Assembly (NCBI RefSeq): GCF_021545845.1
Contig: NZ_CP088923.1
Span: forward strand, 3,472,001-3,536,000
Direction of reading: 5' to 3'
DNA length: 64,000 nucleotides
Source of the DNA: Rhodanobacter thiooxydans
Lineage (GTDB): Bacteria > Pseudomonadota > Gammaproteobacteria > Xanthomonadales > Rhodanobacteraceae
The notes beneath the pieces are model-generated. The model worked only from the letters and a program-made list of their open reading frames with translations, had not been told where the DNA came from and made no database searches. Every line of letters starts with the position of its first letter. The stretch's first letter is position 1. This document shows, piece after piece, positions 18,239-26,649 of this stretch. Made by a program: the position numbers and the translations under genes.

Positions 18239-18260
18239 GCGTTTTCCAACCGCTGAAAAC

Positions 18261-18289
18261 AAAGGGCCGCATGCAAGTGCGGCCCTTTT
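18261..18289 (+). terminator. Intrinsic terminator after the M13 peptidase
   Basis: AAAGGGCCGCA (18261-18271) pairs with TGCGGCCCTTT (18278-18288) around a 6-base loop and ends in TTTT. The A-run on the left makes it bidirectional. It could also stop the convergent DUF1801 transcript. Confidence 0.88.
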
Positions 18290-18351
18290 GCGTGGAGCTC
18301 GAACGGGTGTGGCCACAGGCGATTCCGCCAGAAAACCGACCGGCAACAGGC

Positions 18352-18762
18352 CTACTTTTTCCTGGCTGCCCGCTGCGCAAGCGCGGCAGCGTTGGCCGCC
18401 ACCGCCGCGCGGATCAGTTGCCTGAACGCCGCCTCGTCGATCCCGTCCCCTTCGCGCAGGTCGATCGCACGCCGCGTGCTTCCTTCCAGGCTCGCGTTGA
18501 AAAGCTTCTTCGGGTCGCTGATCGCGGCACCACGGGCGAAGGTCAGCTTCACGTACTGCTTGTACGACTCGCCGGTGCAGACGATGCCGTCATGCGACCA
18601 CACCGGCGTTCCTCCTGACGTCGGCTTGGCCCATTTCCACTCCTCCTGAATCCCCGGATCGGCCACGTGGATGAGCCGACGAACACGCGCGAGCAACTCG
18701 CCCCGCCAATCCCGCAGCTCCTGAATCCGCCGGGTGATATTCGCTGATGCGGTTTTCGCCAT
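18352..18762 (-). CDS. DUF1801 (YdhG/YjbR-fold) protein
   Basis: A 136-residue cytoplasmic protein of the YdhG/DUF1801 type. Visible family features are EEWKWAKPTSGGTPVWSH (about 40-57), GESYKQYVKLTFARGA (about 64-79) and GSTRRAIDLREGDGID (about 94-109). The fold is related to frataxin-like domains and no enzyme activity is established. The C-terminus is lysine/arginine-rich (RAARKK). It converges on pepO and diverges from the toxin-antitoxin operon. Confidence 0.85.
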   Translation of the reverse strand: MAKTASANITRRIQELRDWRGELLARVRRLIHVADPGIQEEWKWAKPTSGGTPVWSHDGIVCTGESYKQYVKLTFARGAAISDPKKLFNASLEGSTRRAIDLREGDGIDEAAFRQLIRAAVAANAAALAQRAARKK

Positions 18763-18859
18763 CCGGATGATCTGTTGGCTTCATGTTTTCTCCCTTCCCG
18801 TTTCGCCGGCCGGGTCTGCGCAGGCGGGGAAAGGAGCATAACCCGCAATGGCACGGGCG

Positions 18860-18899
18860 TTGCGCCCAAGCCATTGCCCAATGTATAACATACGTTATA
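18860..18899 (+). promoter_or_regulatory. Promoter with palindromic operator of the AbrB-Doc module
   Basis: TTGCGC (18860-18865) and TATAAC (18884-18889) are spaced by 18 bases and look like -35 and -10 boxes. The -10 is the left half of a perfect inverted repeat, TATAAC-ATAC-GTTATA (18884-18899). A protein bound there would block RNA polymerase, as expected for autorepression by the AbrB-like antitoxin. The antitoxin start lies 20 bases further on, with AGGGAGA as ribosome site. Confidence 0.65.
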
Positions 18900-18918
18900 A
18901 CAAACTAGGGAGACCGCC

Positions 18919-19140
18919 ATGAAGCTCAAGATCACCACCATCGGCAACTCCGCCGGCGTCATCCTGCCGCGCGAACTGCTGGCCCGCCTACGCCTGGAAA
19001 AAGGCGACGAACTGTTCGCGCTGGAAACCCCCGACGGCATCCGCCTCACCACCTACGACCCCACCCTGGCCAGGCAGATGGAGGTGGCCGAGGAAGTCAT
19101 GCGCAAACGGCGCACCTTGCTGCACAAACTAGCGCAATAG
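18919..19140 (+). CDS. AbrB/MazE-type antitoxin
   Basis: A 73-residue DNA-binding antitoxin. The swapped-hairpin AbrB/SpoVT domain is clear: KITTIGNSAGVILPRELL (about 4-21), then LRLEKGDELFALETPDGIRL. The C-terminal helix (QMEVAEEVMRKRRTLLHKL) should wrap the toxin. It is the first gene of a pair, 4 bases before the Doc-like toxin. An AbrB antitoxin with a Doc toxin, rather than Phd, is a hybrid arrangement known in proteobacteria. Confidence 0.9.
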   Translation: MKLKITTIGNSAGVILPRELLARLRLEKGDELFALETPDGIRLTTYDPTLARQMEVAEEVMRKRRTLLHKLAQ

Positions 19141-19144
19141 GCAG

Positions 19145-19579
19145 ATGAAGATGATCATCTGGATCGAAAGACCGCTCGCCATCGCCATCCACGAACGTCA
19201 GCTGGCCGAACACGGCGGCGGCTCAGGCGTGCGCGATGACAACCTGTTGGATTCCGCCCTTGCGCGCCCGAAGCAATCGCATGCCTACGGCGATCCGCCA
19301 CCGGATCTCGCCGAACTCGCCGCCAGCCTGGCTTTCGGCCTGGCACGCAACCACCCCTTCGTGGACGGCAACAAGCGCACGGCTGCCGTCGCCTGCGAAG
19401 TATTCATCATGCTCAACGGCGGCATCCTCGACGCCGACGATCTCGATCTATACCCGTGCTATCTCGCTCTCGCCGAAGGCAGCCTGTCCGAAACCGAGTT
19501 CGCCGCCTGGCTACGCCAGAACATCAAGCTCAGCGGCAAAAAGCGCGTGAACGAGCCGCGTGCGCGCTACGCGCGCTGA
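19145..19579 (+). CDS. doc: Doc/Fic-type toxin (death-on-curing family)
   Basis: A 144-residue Fic-fold toxin. The Doc signature HPFVDGNKR (70-78) is intact, including the catalytic His and the GNKR phosphate-binding residues. In phage P1, Doc phosphorylates EF-Tu and stops translation (established for that homologue). There is no inhibitory (S/T)xxxE(G/N) helix visible, so restraint should come from the antitoxin encoded just upstream. Length is somewhat above the usual 125 residues because of a basic tail (KKRVNEPRARYAR). The start codon is ambiguous between 19145 and the ATG at 19151. Confidence 0.9.
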   Translation: MKMIIWIERPLAIAIHERQLAEHGGGSGVRDDNLLDSALARPKQSHAYGDPPPDLAELAASLAFGLARNHPFVDGNKRTAAVACEVFIMLNGGILDADDLDLYPCYLALAEGSLSETEFAAWLRQNIKLSGKKRVNEPRARYAR

Positions 19580-19596
19580 AGCCCCACTTTTTCCTC

Positions 19597-19616
19597 ATTC
19601 CCGCGAAAGCGGGAAT
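19597..19616. repeat. Small palindromic repeat ATTCCCGC-GAAA-GCGGGAAT
   Basis: A perfect 8-bp stem with a GAAA tetraloop, a very widespread intergenic palindrome in gammaproteobacteria. It sits 18 bases after the doc stop codon and could stabilise the 3' end of the toxin-antitoxin mRNA. Confidence 0.75.
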
Positions 19617-19779
19617 CCAGTGCCATCGGTCGTTATCAGGTCAAGCCAAAACACTATCCCGGCTTGACCAGCTTCGTTGTTGAAAACAACTCGCGAGGAT
19701 GACACCGCTCAAGTGCCACTCGCGCTCGGCACCGTTTCAGAACGCCTCGATACCTTCTCCGCGAGTCGCTGGTCGTCAA

Positions 19780-20355
19780 TCAGCGCCGGCCAGTCAGGCC
19801 GAAATGAAACGGACAACCATCCTGCAGATCAACCGATTCAATGTCGCGGAATCCGGCGTCGGCCATCCATTGCCGGCACTGTTCCGGCGTCGGTCGTATC
19901 GCCAGCGGCGGCCCGCGCGGAGTCGGGATGTCGCTGCGCCAGTGCATTACCGAAAGTACTCCGCCATCCCGCAGGGTCCGGCGAGCTTCCAGCAGCAACT
20001 TTCCCGGCTGCGCCAGGTGCAGCAGGTTGAAAATCATTGCATGCGCCTGCGAACCGGCAGCCACGCCCGCACCGTCCGCGACGAAATCCCGCAACTCGGC
20101 CCGGATGTTGTGCAGCCCGAGGCTCGCGGCCTTCCCGCGCACCACGTCAATCATCCCCGGCTCGATATCCAGCGCGGTAACCACCCCGCTGGTGCGCTGC
20201 GCCGCCGGCACCGTGAACGAGCCATAGCCGCAGCCAAACTCGACTACATCGCCCTGCACTTCCGTCACACCGAACAGCTTTCCGACGGCCGCCTCGCAGT
20301 CGAAGAAGCTGGCCCACCGGACCTCGTCGGGTATGCCGCTTTCACGGATCTTCAT
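19780..20355 (-). CDS. Class I SAM-dependent methyltransferase
   Basis: A 191-residue protein with motif I VVEFGCGYGSF (37-47), the acidic motif II region TALDIEPGMIDVVRG, and LRDGGVLSVMHWRSD near the usual post-motif. The fold is the UbiE/Methyltransf_25 type. The substrate cannot be told from sequence. It stands alone, with no partner gene and no clear terminator. It is transcribed in the same direction as murD2, but 239 bases separate the murD2 stop from this start. Confidence 0.85.
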   Translation of the reverse strand: MKIRESGIPDEVRWASFFDCEAAVGKLFGVTEVQGDVVEFGCGYGSFTVPAAQRTSGVVTALDIEPGMIDVVRGKAASLGLHNIRAELRDFVADGAGVAAGSQAHAMIFNLLHLAQPGKLLLEARRTLRDGGVLSVMHWRSDIPTPRGPPLAIRPTPEQCRQWMADAGFRDIESVDLQDGCPFHFGLTGRR

Positions 20356-20518
20356 GTGGCTTCCATTTACTCCCGAGCTGACGGTTCAAGCGGAGCAGGG
20401 AGACAACTCCGCCGATCAGGCCAACCATTCAAGGCTTCCGCAGGCGTGAGCCTGCACTCGTCATCGGGAGCCTGGAGGCATCGCAGGCGATCGACCGCTG
20501 TTCGCTTTGAATGCGGCA

Positions 20519-20547
20519 AGAGCACCGTGCACAAGTGCGTTCCTACA
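20519..20547. repeat. Solitary half of a TGTAGGAGCGCAC-type palindrome
   Basis: The segment (ending GTGCGTTCCTACA) is a diverged single arm of the long hairpin family seen intact at 43046-43123. It lies in the 239-bp gap between murD2 and the methyltransferase. Nothing else recognisable was found in that gap. Confidence 0.5.
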
Positions 20548-20594
20548 GTGCCGGACATCGGCGATGTCGCCGACGACCAGTCCCCGCAAGCGAT

Positions 20595-21968
20595 TCAGTC
20601 GCGCGGAGTTCCCTCGATACCCAGCCCATCAATACTGGCAATTCTGGAAGAATCAAACCCAGCCAGCGCACTGAACCGGCGACCCCGCTCGGCGTAGTCC
20701 TTGAACTGATCGAAACTGGGCGCACCCGGCGACAGCAGGATCACGCCATGCGCAGGCGTGCGAGCCCTGGCAACTTCGACCGCACTGGCGAGATTGGCAA
20801 CCAGCAGGATCGAACAGGCCACCTCGGCGCTGCGTAGCGCTGCCTCGATGCGCGCGCCATTGGCGCCCATGCAGACGATCGCATGCGCCGGCACCGCACG
20901 CATCGCCTCGACGAACGGCGTCCAGTCCAAGCCACGGTCGTGGCCGCCGACCAGCACGGTCACCGTGCGGCCGTGCAGGCTTTCCAGGGCGGCCAGCGTG
21001 GCCAGCGGCGTGGTGCTGATCGAGTCGTTGACCCAGTGCCAGCCATTGCGTTCGCCCAGCGGTTGCAGGCGGTGCGGCAGCGGGCGGAACGTCGCCAGAG
21101 CGGGCGCAGCGGCGAGCGCGTCCATGCCGACCGCTTCCAGCGCGGCCAGCGCGGCGCAGGCGTTGAGTGCATTGTGCAGGCCCGGCGCCGCCAGTTGCCC
21201 GATCGGGAAAACCGCCTGCGCACCGCGGCAGATGAAACCGTCGCTGATATGCCAGCCTTCCAGCGTGCCGAACAGCAGGCGACGCGGATGCGCGGCGGTG
21301 CGTTCCAGCAGGCCTGGTTGCAGGCCGTTGACCAGCAGCGTGCGCGAGGCGTCGGCCAGCTTCAGCTTGTCGGCCACATAGCGCTCGCGCGAGCCGTGCC
21401 AGTCGAGGTGCTCCTCGTACAGGCTGGTGACCACGCCCAGCTCCAGCGGCCCGGCTTCGCCGGTCTGGAAGCTGGACAGTTCGATCACCCACAGTTCGGC
21501 GCGCTGGTCGAGCAGCTCCAGCAGCGGCAGGCCGATGTTGCCGGCCAGCGCGGTGCGCACACCAAGTGCACGCGCCAGGTGCGCGATCAGCGCGCTGGTG
21601 GTGCTCTTGCCCTTGGTGCCGGTCACCGCGATCACGCGCGCGTCGGGGTTCTCGCCGAACCACAGCGCGGTGCCCGAGGTGAACCGCGTGCCCTGCGCCT
21701 GCGCGGCCAGCAGGGCGGGCTTGTAGGCCGAGATGCCGGGCGACTTCACCACCACGTCGAACCGACTGAGCGTCGCCGCATCCGGTTCGCCGGCGACGAT
21801 GTCCAGCGCAGGGTCGAACGCGCGCGCCGCCTCGACTTCGGCGGCGTTGCAGAACAAGGTCAGCGTCTGCGCCGGCAGGTACGCGCGTAAGGCCTTGATC
21901 ACCGCGTGACCCTCGCGACCGAAACCCCAGATCGCCACGCGGCGATCGGCCAGTTCAGCGATACGCAT
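20595..21968 (-). CDS. murD2: UDP-MurNAc-L-Ala--L-glutamate ligase MurD2
   Basis: A 457-residue Mur ligase. Visible features are the N-terminal Rossmann part (VAIWGFGREG), the ATP loop VTGTKGKSTT (115-124), the ligase centre (SLYEEHLDWHGS, NDSISTTPLATLAAL) and the C-terminal HDRGLDW region. In Xanthomonas the MurD2-type enzyme adds L-Glu, not D-Glu, to UDP-MurNAc-L-Ala, and MurL then epimerises it (established). Its position directly downstream of murL supports MurD2 rather than housekeeping MurD. The ATG at 21968 starts with MRIAEL. The 201-bp gap upstream is filled with a palindromic repeat and a hexamer array. Confidence 0.9.
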   Translation of the reverse strand: MRIAELADRRVAIWGFGREGHAVIKALRAYLPAQTLTLFCNAAEVEAARAFDPALDIVAGEPDAATLSRFDVVVKSPGISAYKPALLAAQAQGTRFTSGTALWFGENPDARVIAVTGTKGKSTTSALIAHLARALGVRTALAGNIGLPLLELLDQRAELWVIELSSFQTGEAGPLELGVVTSLYEEHLDWHGSRERYVADKLKLADASRTLLVNGLQPGLLERTAAHPRRLLFGTLEGWHISDGFICRGAQAVFPIGQLAAPGLHNALNACAALAALEAVGMDALAAAPALATFRPLPHRLQPLGERNGWHWVNDSISTTPLATLAALESLHGRTVTVLVGGHDRGLDWTPFVEAMRAVPAHAIVCMGANGARIEAALRSAEVACSILLVANLASAVEVARARTPAHGVILLSPGAPSFDQFKDYAERGRRFSALAGFDSSRIASIDGLGIEGTPRD

Positions 21969-21982
21969 GGAAGCCCCACGGC

Positions 21983-22150
<168 letters not shown>

Positions 22151-22169
22151 ACGGCGCGAGCGCGGACCT

Positions 22170-23534
22170 TCATCCGCCGATCGCCACCAGCGCGGGCTGC
22201 AACCGCGCCGGCACGCGATGTTCGGGCGATGGTTCCAGCCATGGCTCCAGCGCCAGCTGCGCCGCGTCGAGCTTGGGCAGGATCTCGCTGCGGAAGCGTT
22301 CGACCAGCGCGTCCTCCTGCCACTCCGGCCGCTGGCTTAGCGCATACATCGCCGCGCGCGCCTCGGCGCCCTCGCCCACGCATTCGAACGGCTTGTGGTC
22401 CTGGTATTCCAGCAACGCGTCGAAGCCGGCGGCCAGGCCTTCGTCGTCGAGCAGGTTGCGGCCGAAGATCGCCAGCAGCCGCGGCTTGGGCAGGAACGGC
22501 GCCAGCGCGAGGAACACGAAGTGGCATTTCGGGCATTGCCCGCACCAGCGGTCCACCGGCTTCGGACCGAGCAGCTTGAAGTTGCGGTTGCAGCTGGAGA
22601 ACACGTCGAAGTACGACGTCAGCTTCGCGAACGCCCGGGTGATCGCCAGCTCCGAGTACGGCCGCAGCAGCGAGCAGTAGTCGAGATCGGCGGCCACGTG
22701 GGTGTGCAGCCAGTCACCCAGCAAGATCTCGAAGGCGAGGCTCTTGCTCCACTGGTGGTTCACCTGCTGGCCGTCGTACTCCAGCGTGGCGGCCGAGGCG
22801 GAGCGTTCGTTGGCGAACGCGATCGAGTTATAGCCGTACAGGATCGCCGCCACGCCGAGGATCGCCGAGTTCACCGCGGTCACCGGGATATGCCCGTTCC
22901 ACGCGCCCAGCCGGTTCAGCTCGAACAGGCCGGGCGCCAGCTCGCGCTGGATGTTCAAGGTAGGCAGACCGGTGCGCTCGGCGCAGCCGGCGATCAGCGC
23001 GGAGCTGCCCACCCACACCGCGGTGGCCTCGCCGCCGATGGACTTGATCGCCTCCACCGCGACCAGCGAATCCTTGCCGCCGCCGATCGGCACCAGGGTG
23101 CGCTTGGGCAGATCGAGCGTGCCGACCACGCTCGCACTACCACCCCGAGGGAACGCAATCCGACCGCGCAGATCCAGCCCGTTGCGGTAGGCGAACTCGG
23201 CCAGGCCATGCAGGTACAGCTGGTCCAGCAGCTCGGCGGTGGCGTCGTCGAGCGGACCACTGGCCAGTTCGATCCGCGGCGGCACGCCGGCCTTGTAATA
23301 GCTGATGCCAGCGATCAGATGCAGCAGCTTCAGGGCGGCGTCGAACGCCGCCGCGCGCCCGGCCGGCACCACCGGCGCATTCGGAAAGCGGATGCGCTCG
23401 ACCAGTTCCTCGCCGTCGTCGAACGCATACGCCAGCTCGGCCACGCCATCGGCGTAGCTCGAACGCACGAAGCGGAAGACCTGGGTCAGGCGCGGTTGCA
23501 TCGTGTGGCTCACATCTTTCTCCATCGCCCGCAT
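22170..23534 (-). CDS. murL: UDP-MurNAc-L-Ala-L-Glu epimerase MurL
   Basis: A protein of about 454 residues that converts UDP-MurNAc-L-Ala-L-Glu to the D-Glu form in an ATP-dependent way (established in Xanthomonas oryzae). It replaces the need for MurI D-glutamate supply. Recognisable segments are PIGGGKDSLVAVEAIKSIGG (a PP-loop-like ATP site, about 150-169), VTAVNSAILGVAAILYGY, and a C-terminal pair of Cys motifs CGQCPKCHFVF (about 332-342). The start is uncertain among 23534, 23525 and 23501. The lysC-lysA fusion is 130 bases upstream on the same strand, so DAP and D-Glu supply may be co-transcribed. Confidence 0.9.
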   Translation of the reverse strand: MRAMEKDVSHTMQPRLTQVFRFVRSSYADGVAELAYAFDDGEELVERIRFPNAPVVPAGRAAAFDAALKLLHLIAGISYYKAGVPPRIELASGPLDDATAELLDQLYLHGLAEFAYRNGLDLRGRIAFPRGGSASVVGTLDLPKRTLVPIGGGKDSLVAVEAIKSIGGEATAVWVGSSALIAGCAERTGLPTLNIQRELAPGLFELNRLGAWNGHIPVTAVNSAILGVAAILYGYNSIAFANERSASAATLEYDGQQVNHQWSKSLAFEILLGDWLHTHVAADLDYCSLLRPYSELAITRAFAKLTSYFDVFSSCNRNFKLLGPKPVDRWCGQCPKCHFVFLALAPFLPKPRLLAIFGRNLLDDEGLAAGFDALLEYQDHKPFECVGEGAEARAAMYALSQRPEWQEDALVERFRSEILPKLDAAQLALEPWLEPSPEHRVPARLQPALVAIGG

Positions 23535-23664
23535 CGTTGGGAGCGAACAGGCTGATTCTAGCTTCGGGCGGTGCCGGCCCGATGGCTTTCGGCGGGCAAA
23601 GGCCGGGACAAACGGCGATCCCGCGCCTTTCGCCCGCTTGCCCCCTGGACAGGCGAACCCCGGA

Positions 23665-26280
23665 TCAGGCTTCGATCACCACTTCGTCGGCCTCGTCGCG
23701 CAGGTTGTAGTGCAAGGACATCACCTTGCCGTACGCGCCGGTCTGCGCGATCAGGATCACGTCGCCCTCGGCCGCCTCGGGCAGGCGACGATCGGTGCCC
23801 AGCACGTCGCCGGATTCGCAGATCGGACCGACTACCTGGTACAGCGCGGTGGCCGGCTGGCCGAGCCGGGTGAGGTTGACGATCTTGTGCCAGGCGTCGT
23901 ACAGCGCCGGGCGGATCAGGCTGTTCATGCCGGTGTCCACGCCGAGGTAGCGGAAGCCGCCCTTGTCCTTCTGCTGGGTCACCCGGGTCAGCAGTACGCC
24001 GGCGTCGGCGACCAGGTAGCGGCCAGGCTCCATCCACAGCTGATATTGCGGATAGACCGCCTTGACCTCGCGCAGCGCGCGGTCGAGCGCGGCGATGTCC
24101 AGCGGCGCCTCGCCCGGATGCGCCGGCACGCCGAGCCCGCCGCCGATGTTGAGGAATACCACGCTGGCGATGCGCTCGGCCAGGCTGGCCAGCTGCGCGT
24201 AGACCTCGCCCCAGTGGCTGGCGTCGAGTACGCCCGAGCCCAGGTGCGCGTGCAGGCCGCGTACGGTCACGCCGTGCGCATCGGCCAGTTGCAGGAACAC
24301 CGGCAGCTGGTCCAGCGGCAAGCCGAACTTGCTGCCACTGCCGCCGGTGCGCACCTTCTCGTGGTGACCCAGGCCGCGGCCCAGGTCCACCCGCAGCACG
24401 ATCTCGCGGCCGCGGAACAGCTCGCCCCACTGCTGCAGCGGATGCAGCGCGTCGAGCGTGACGGTGGCGCGGGTGGCGAGTGCGCCGGCGTAATCCCCGC
24501 GCGGCGCGAAATTCGGCGTGAACAGCAGCGGCGCCGACTCCGGCACCACGGCGCCGACGGCCTCCAGCTCGCCCGGCGACACGCACTCGAACGCGAAGCC
24601 TTCCGCCGCCAGCGTGCGCAGGATCGCCGGGTGGGTGTTCGCCTTCACCGCGTAGTGCAGCCGGTCCACCGCCGCCAGCGACTTCAACTCGCGCGCCTGC
24701 TGGCGCACCGTGGGCAGGTGGTAGACGTAGCGCGGCGTGGCCTCGGCGGCCAGTTCCAGCAGGCGCGGGCGCTGCGCCACGCGCCACCACGCCGGCACGG
24801 CGGGAACGACCTCGCCGCCGCCGTAAAGCATCTGCCAGCTGGGGCCGAACAACGCGCTGTCGTCGGTGCGTAGCGCGCCTGCCCCGATCAGCAGGTCGTG
24901 CAGATGCGGCAGCAGCACATCGACGACTTCCTCGTCCACTACGAAGGTGAGGTTCAGGTTGTTCGACGACTGCGAGATCAGGTGCACGCGCAGCTGGCCG
25001 AACTCGGCCAGCACGCCGGACAAGGTGTGCAGCAACGAGCGCATGCCGCGACCGACCAGGGTGATCGCCGCGCACGGCGCGATCACCTTGACCCGGCATA
25101 CCTTGGCCAAATCGCTGGCGAGCGCGGCGATCGCGTCGGAGTCGAGCAGGTTCTCGGTCGGGTCGAGCGACACGGTGACGTTGGTTTCGGCCGAGCCGAT
25201 CAGGTCCACCGACAGGCCGTGGGTCTTGAAATGGGCGAACACGTCGGCGAGGAAGCCCACCTGCTGCCACATGCCCACCGATTCCATCGACACCAGGGTG
25301 ATGCCCTTGCGCGCGCTGATCGCCTTCACGCTCGGCGCGTGCGCGCGCACCTCGGGGCCGATCACCGTGCCTTCGAGTTCGGGATGGTTGGTGTCCTTGA
25401 TCAGCAGCGGCACGCGCGGTTCGCGCAGCGGCGACAGGCAGCGCGGGTGCAGCACCTTGGCGCCAGTGGAGGCGATTTCCTGCGCCTCCTCGTAGTCCAG
25501 CCGCTGCAGCAGGCGCGCACCCGGCACCTGGCGCGGGTTGGCGGTGAACATGCCGGCCACGTCGGTCCAGATCTCCACCCGCTGCGCCTTCAGCAGCGCA
25601 CCGAAGTACGCGGCCGAAGTGTCCGAGCCGCCGCGGCCGAGCAGCACGGTGCGGCCATGCTGTTCGCGCGCGATGAAGCCCTGGGTGATGAACACCTCGC
25701 CCAGCGCGGCCAGGCGCGCATTCAAGGCTGCGTCGGGCTTCGCCTCGACCATCGCCGACAGCAGGCGGGTGCGCTCGTTCTGGTTTGGCAGCGCCACCGC
25801 CGCCAGGCATTCGCGCGCGTCCAGCCACTGCGTGGCCAGGCCGCTGTGGCTGAGGAACGCCGCGCCGAGCGCGCTGGACATCAGCTCGCCGTGTGCCTGC
25901 ACCTGCGCCTGCCAGGCCAGTTCGCCGCGCGGCGCCGGGCCGTTGGCGGCCAGCCCGGCCAGGTCGGCCAGACGCGCGCCGAGCGTGTCCGGCAGCGCCA
26001 GCTGCATGTGCTCCAGCAGGTCGTAGTGGCGTTGCGCGATCGCGCCGGCCGCCGCCTTGCGCTTGTCCTGCCCACCCTCGCCGCACAGTTGTTTCAGCGC
26101 GTCGGTGATACCGGTCAGCGCGGAAACCACCACCAGCACGCGCGCGCCTTCGGCGCGGCGGCTGGCGACCAGTTCGCGGATGTTCTGCCAGCGGGGAAGC
26201 GTGGCGACACTGGTGCCGCCGAACTTCATCACGATCCAGGGGGCGTCCGCGGAGAGCGGCGCGGGGTTGGGCGGGGTCAC
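23665..26280 (-). CDS. lysAC: Bifunctional aspartate kinase / diaminopimelate decarboxylase
   Basis: An 871-residue natural fusion of the first and last steps of the DAP-lysine pathway. The kinase half (about 14-460) has VMKFGGTSV (17-25), the GRGGSDTSA nucleotide region (215-223) and two ACT-type regulatory segments. The decarboxylase half (about 500-871) has the PLP lysine HYAVKANTHP (K546), the glycine-rich NIGGGLGVP, and the active-site ICESGDVLG motif. The fusion is known in Xanthomonas-type bacteria. Both halves look complete. Lysine made by the C-terminal half could feed back on the fused kinase. The start is the ATG at 26280. Confidence 0.95.
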   Translation of the reverse strand: MTPPNPAPLSADAPWIVMKFGGTSVATLPRWQNIRELVASRRAEGARVLVVVSALTGITDALKQLCGEGGQDKRKAAAGAIAQRHYDLLEHMQLALPDTLGARLADLAGLAANGPAPRGELAWQAQVQAHGELMSSALGAAFLSHSGLATQWLDARECLAAVALPNQNERTRLLSAMVEAKPDAALNARLAALGEVFITQGFIAREQHGRTVLLGRGGSDTSAAYFGALLKAQRVEIWTDVAGMFTANPRQVPGARLLQRLDYEEAQEIASTGAKVLHPRCLSPLREPRVPLLIKDTNHPELEGTVIGPEVRAHAPSVKAISARKGITLVSMESVGMWQQVGFLADVFAHFKTHGLSVDLIGSAETNVTVSLDPTENLLDSDAIAALASDLAKVCRVKVIAPCAAITLVGRGMRSLLHTLSGVLAEFGQLRVHLISQSSNNLNLTFVVDEEVVDVLLPHLHDLLIGAGALRTDDSALFGPSWQMLYGGGEVVPAVPAWWRVAQRPRLLELAAEATPRYVYHLPTVRQQARELKSLAAVDRLHYAVKANTHPAILRTLAAEGFAFECVSPGELEAVGAVVPESAPLLFTPNFAPRGDYAGALATRATVTLDALHPLQQWGELFRGREIVLRVDLGRGLGHHEKVRTGGSGSKFGLPLDQLPVFLQLADAHGVTVRGLHAHLGSGVLDASHWGEVYAQLASLAERIASVVFLNIGGGLGVPAHPGEAPLDIAALDRALREVKAVYPQYQLWMEPGRYLVADAGVLLTRVTQQKDKGGFRYLGVDTGMNSLIRPALYDAWHKIVNLTRLGQPATALYQVVGPICESGDVLGTDRRLPEAAEGDVILIAQTGAYGKVMSLHYNLRDEADEVVIEA

Positions 26281-26649
26281 GGGGGTTCGCTATAGGGTGA
26301 TGGGCATTCGACCAGTGTTGCGCCGCGGCATTGGAATTGCAAATTAATTTTGTGGGCGATCCATTTGGACGTATGGACGGCCGAATGGTCGACACCGCAA
26401 GCCCGGCAAAGAAGGAGCGCCCTGCTCCCTCCCCTGCTCGCAGGGGAGGGTTGGGGTGGGGTGCTTTTGGTTTCCGATCGCGGGGCTTGCGGTGACCCTG
26501 CGCCACCCCTCCTCAATCCTCCCCCAGAGGGGGAGGAGGCGATGGCGTGCGCTGACACACCTCGATACCAGATCGCGCAAGTCTCGTACCCTCTCCTCAA
26601 TCCTCCCCCAGAGGGGGAGGAGGCGATGGCGTGCGCTGCGCGCACGGGT
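26281..26649. repeat. Repeat-filled gap between fumarase and lysC-lysA
   Basis: This 369-bp non-coding gap holds one CTCCCTCCCC-type repeat (26425-26462) and two identical 46-bp direct repeats (26509-26554 and 26593-26638) 84 bp apart. Each direct repeat contains a CCTCCCCC/GGGGGAGG hairpin. The direct repeats look like relatives of the same family in the other orientation. The second copy ends 11 bases before the fumarase stop. The lysC-lysA promoter must lie in the remaining part near 26281-26420; no clear boxes were identified. Confidence 0.85.

Noticed and set aside
23558..26506. 982-codon minus frame overlapping lysC-lysA
   Set aside because: An alternative frame of the same strand with Arg/Ala/Gly-rich sequence; the LysC-LysA frame carries all conserved motifs.
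26509..26638. Possible CRISPR (two identical 46-bp repeats)
   Set aside because: Only two units, with an internal palindrome shared with dispersed repeats, no third repeat and no cas genes.
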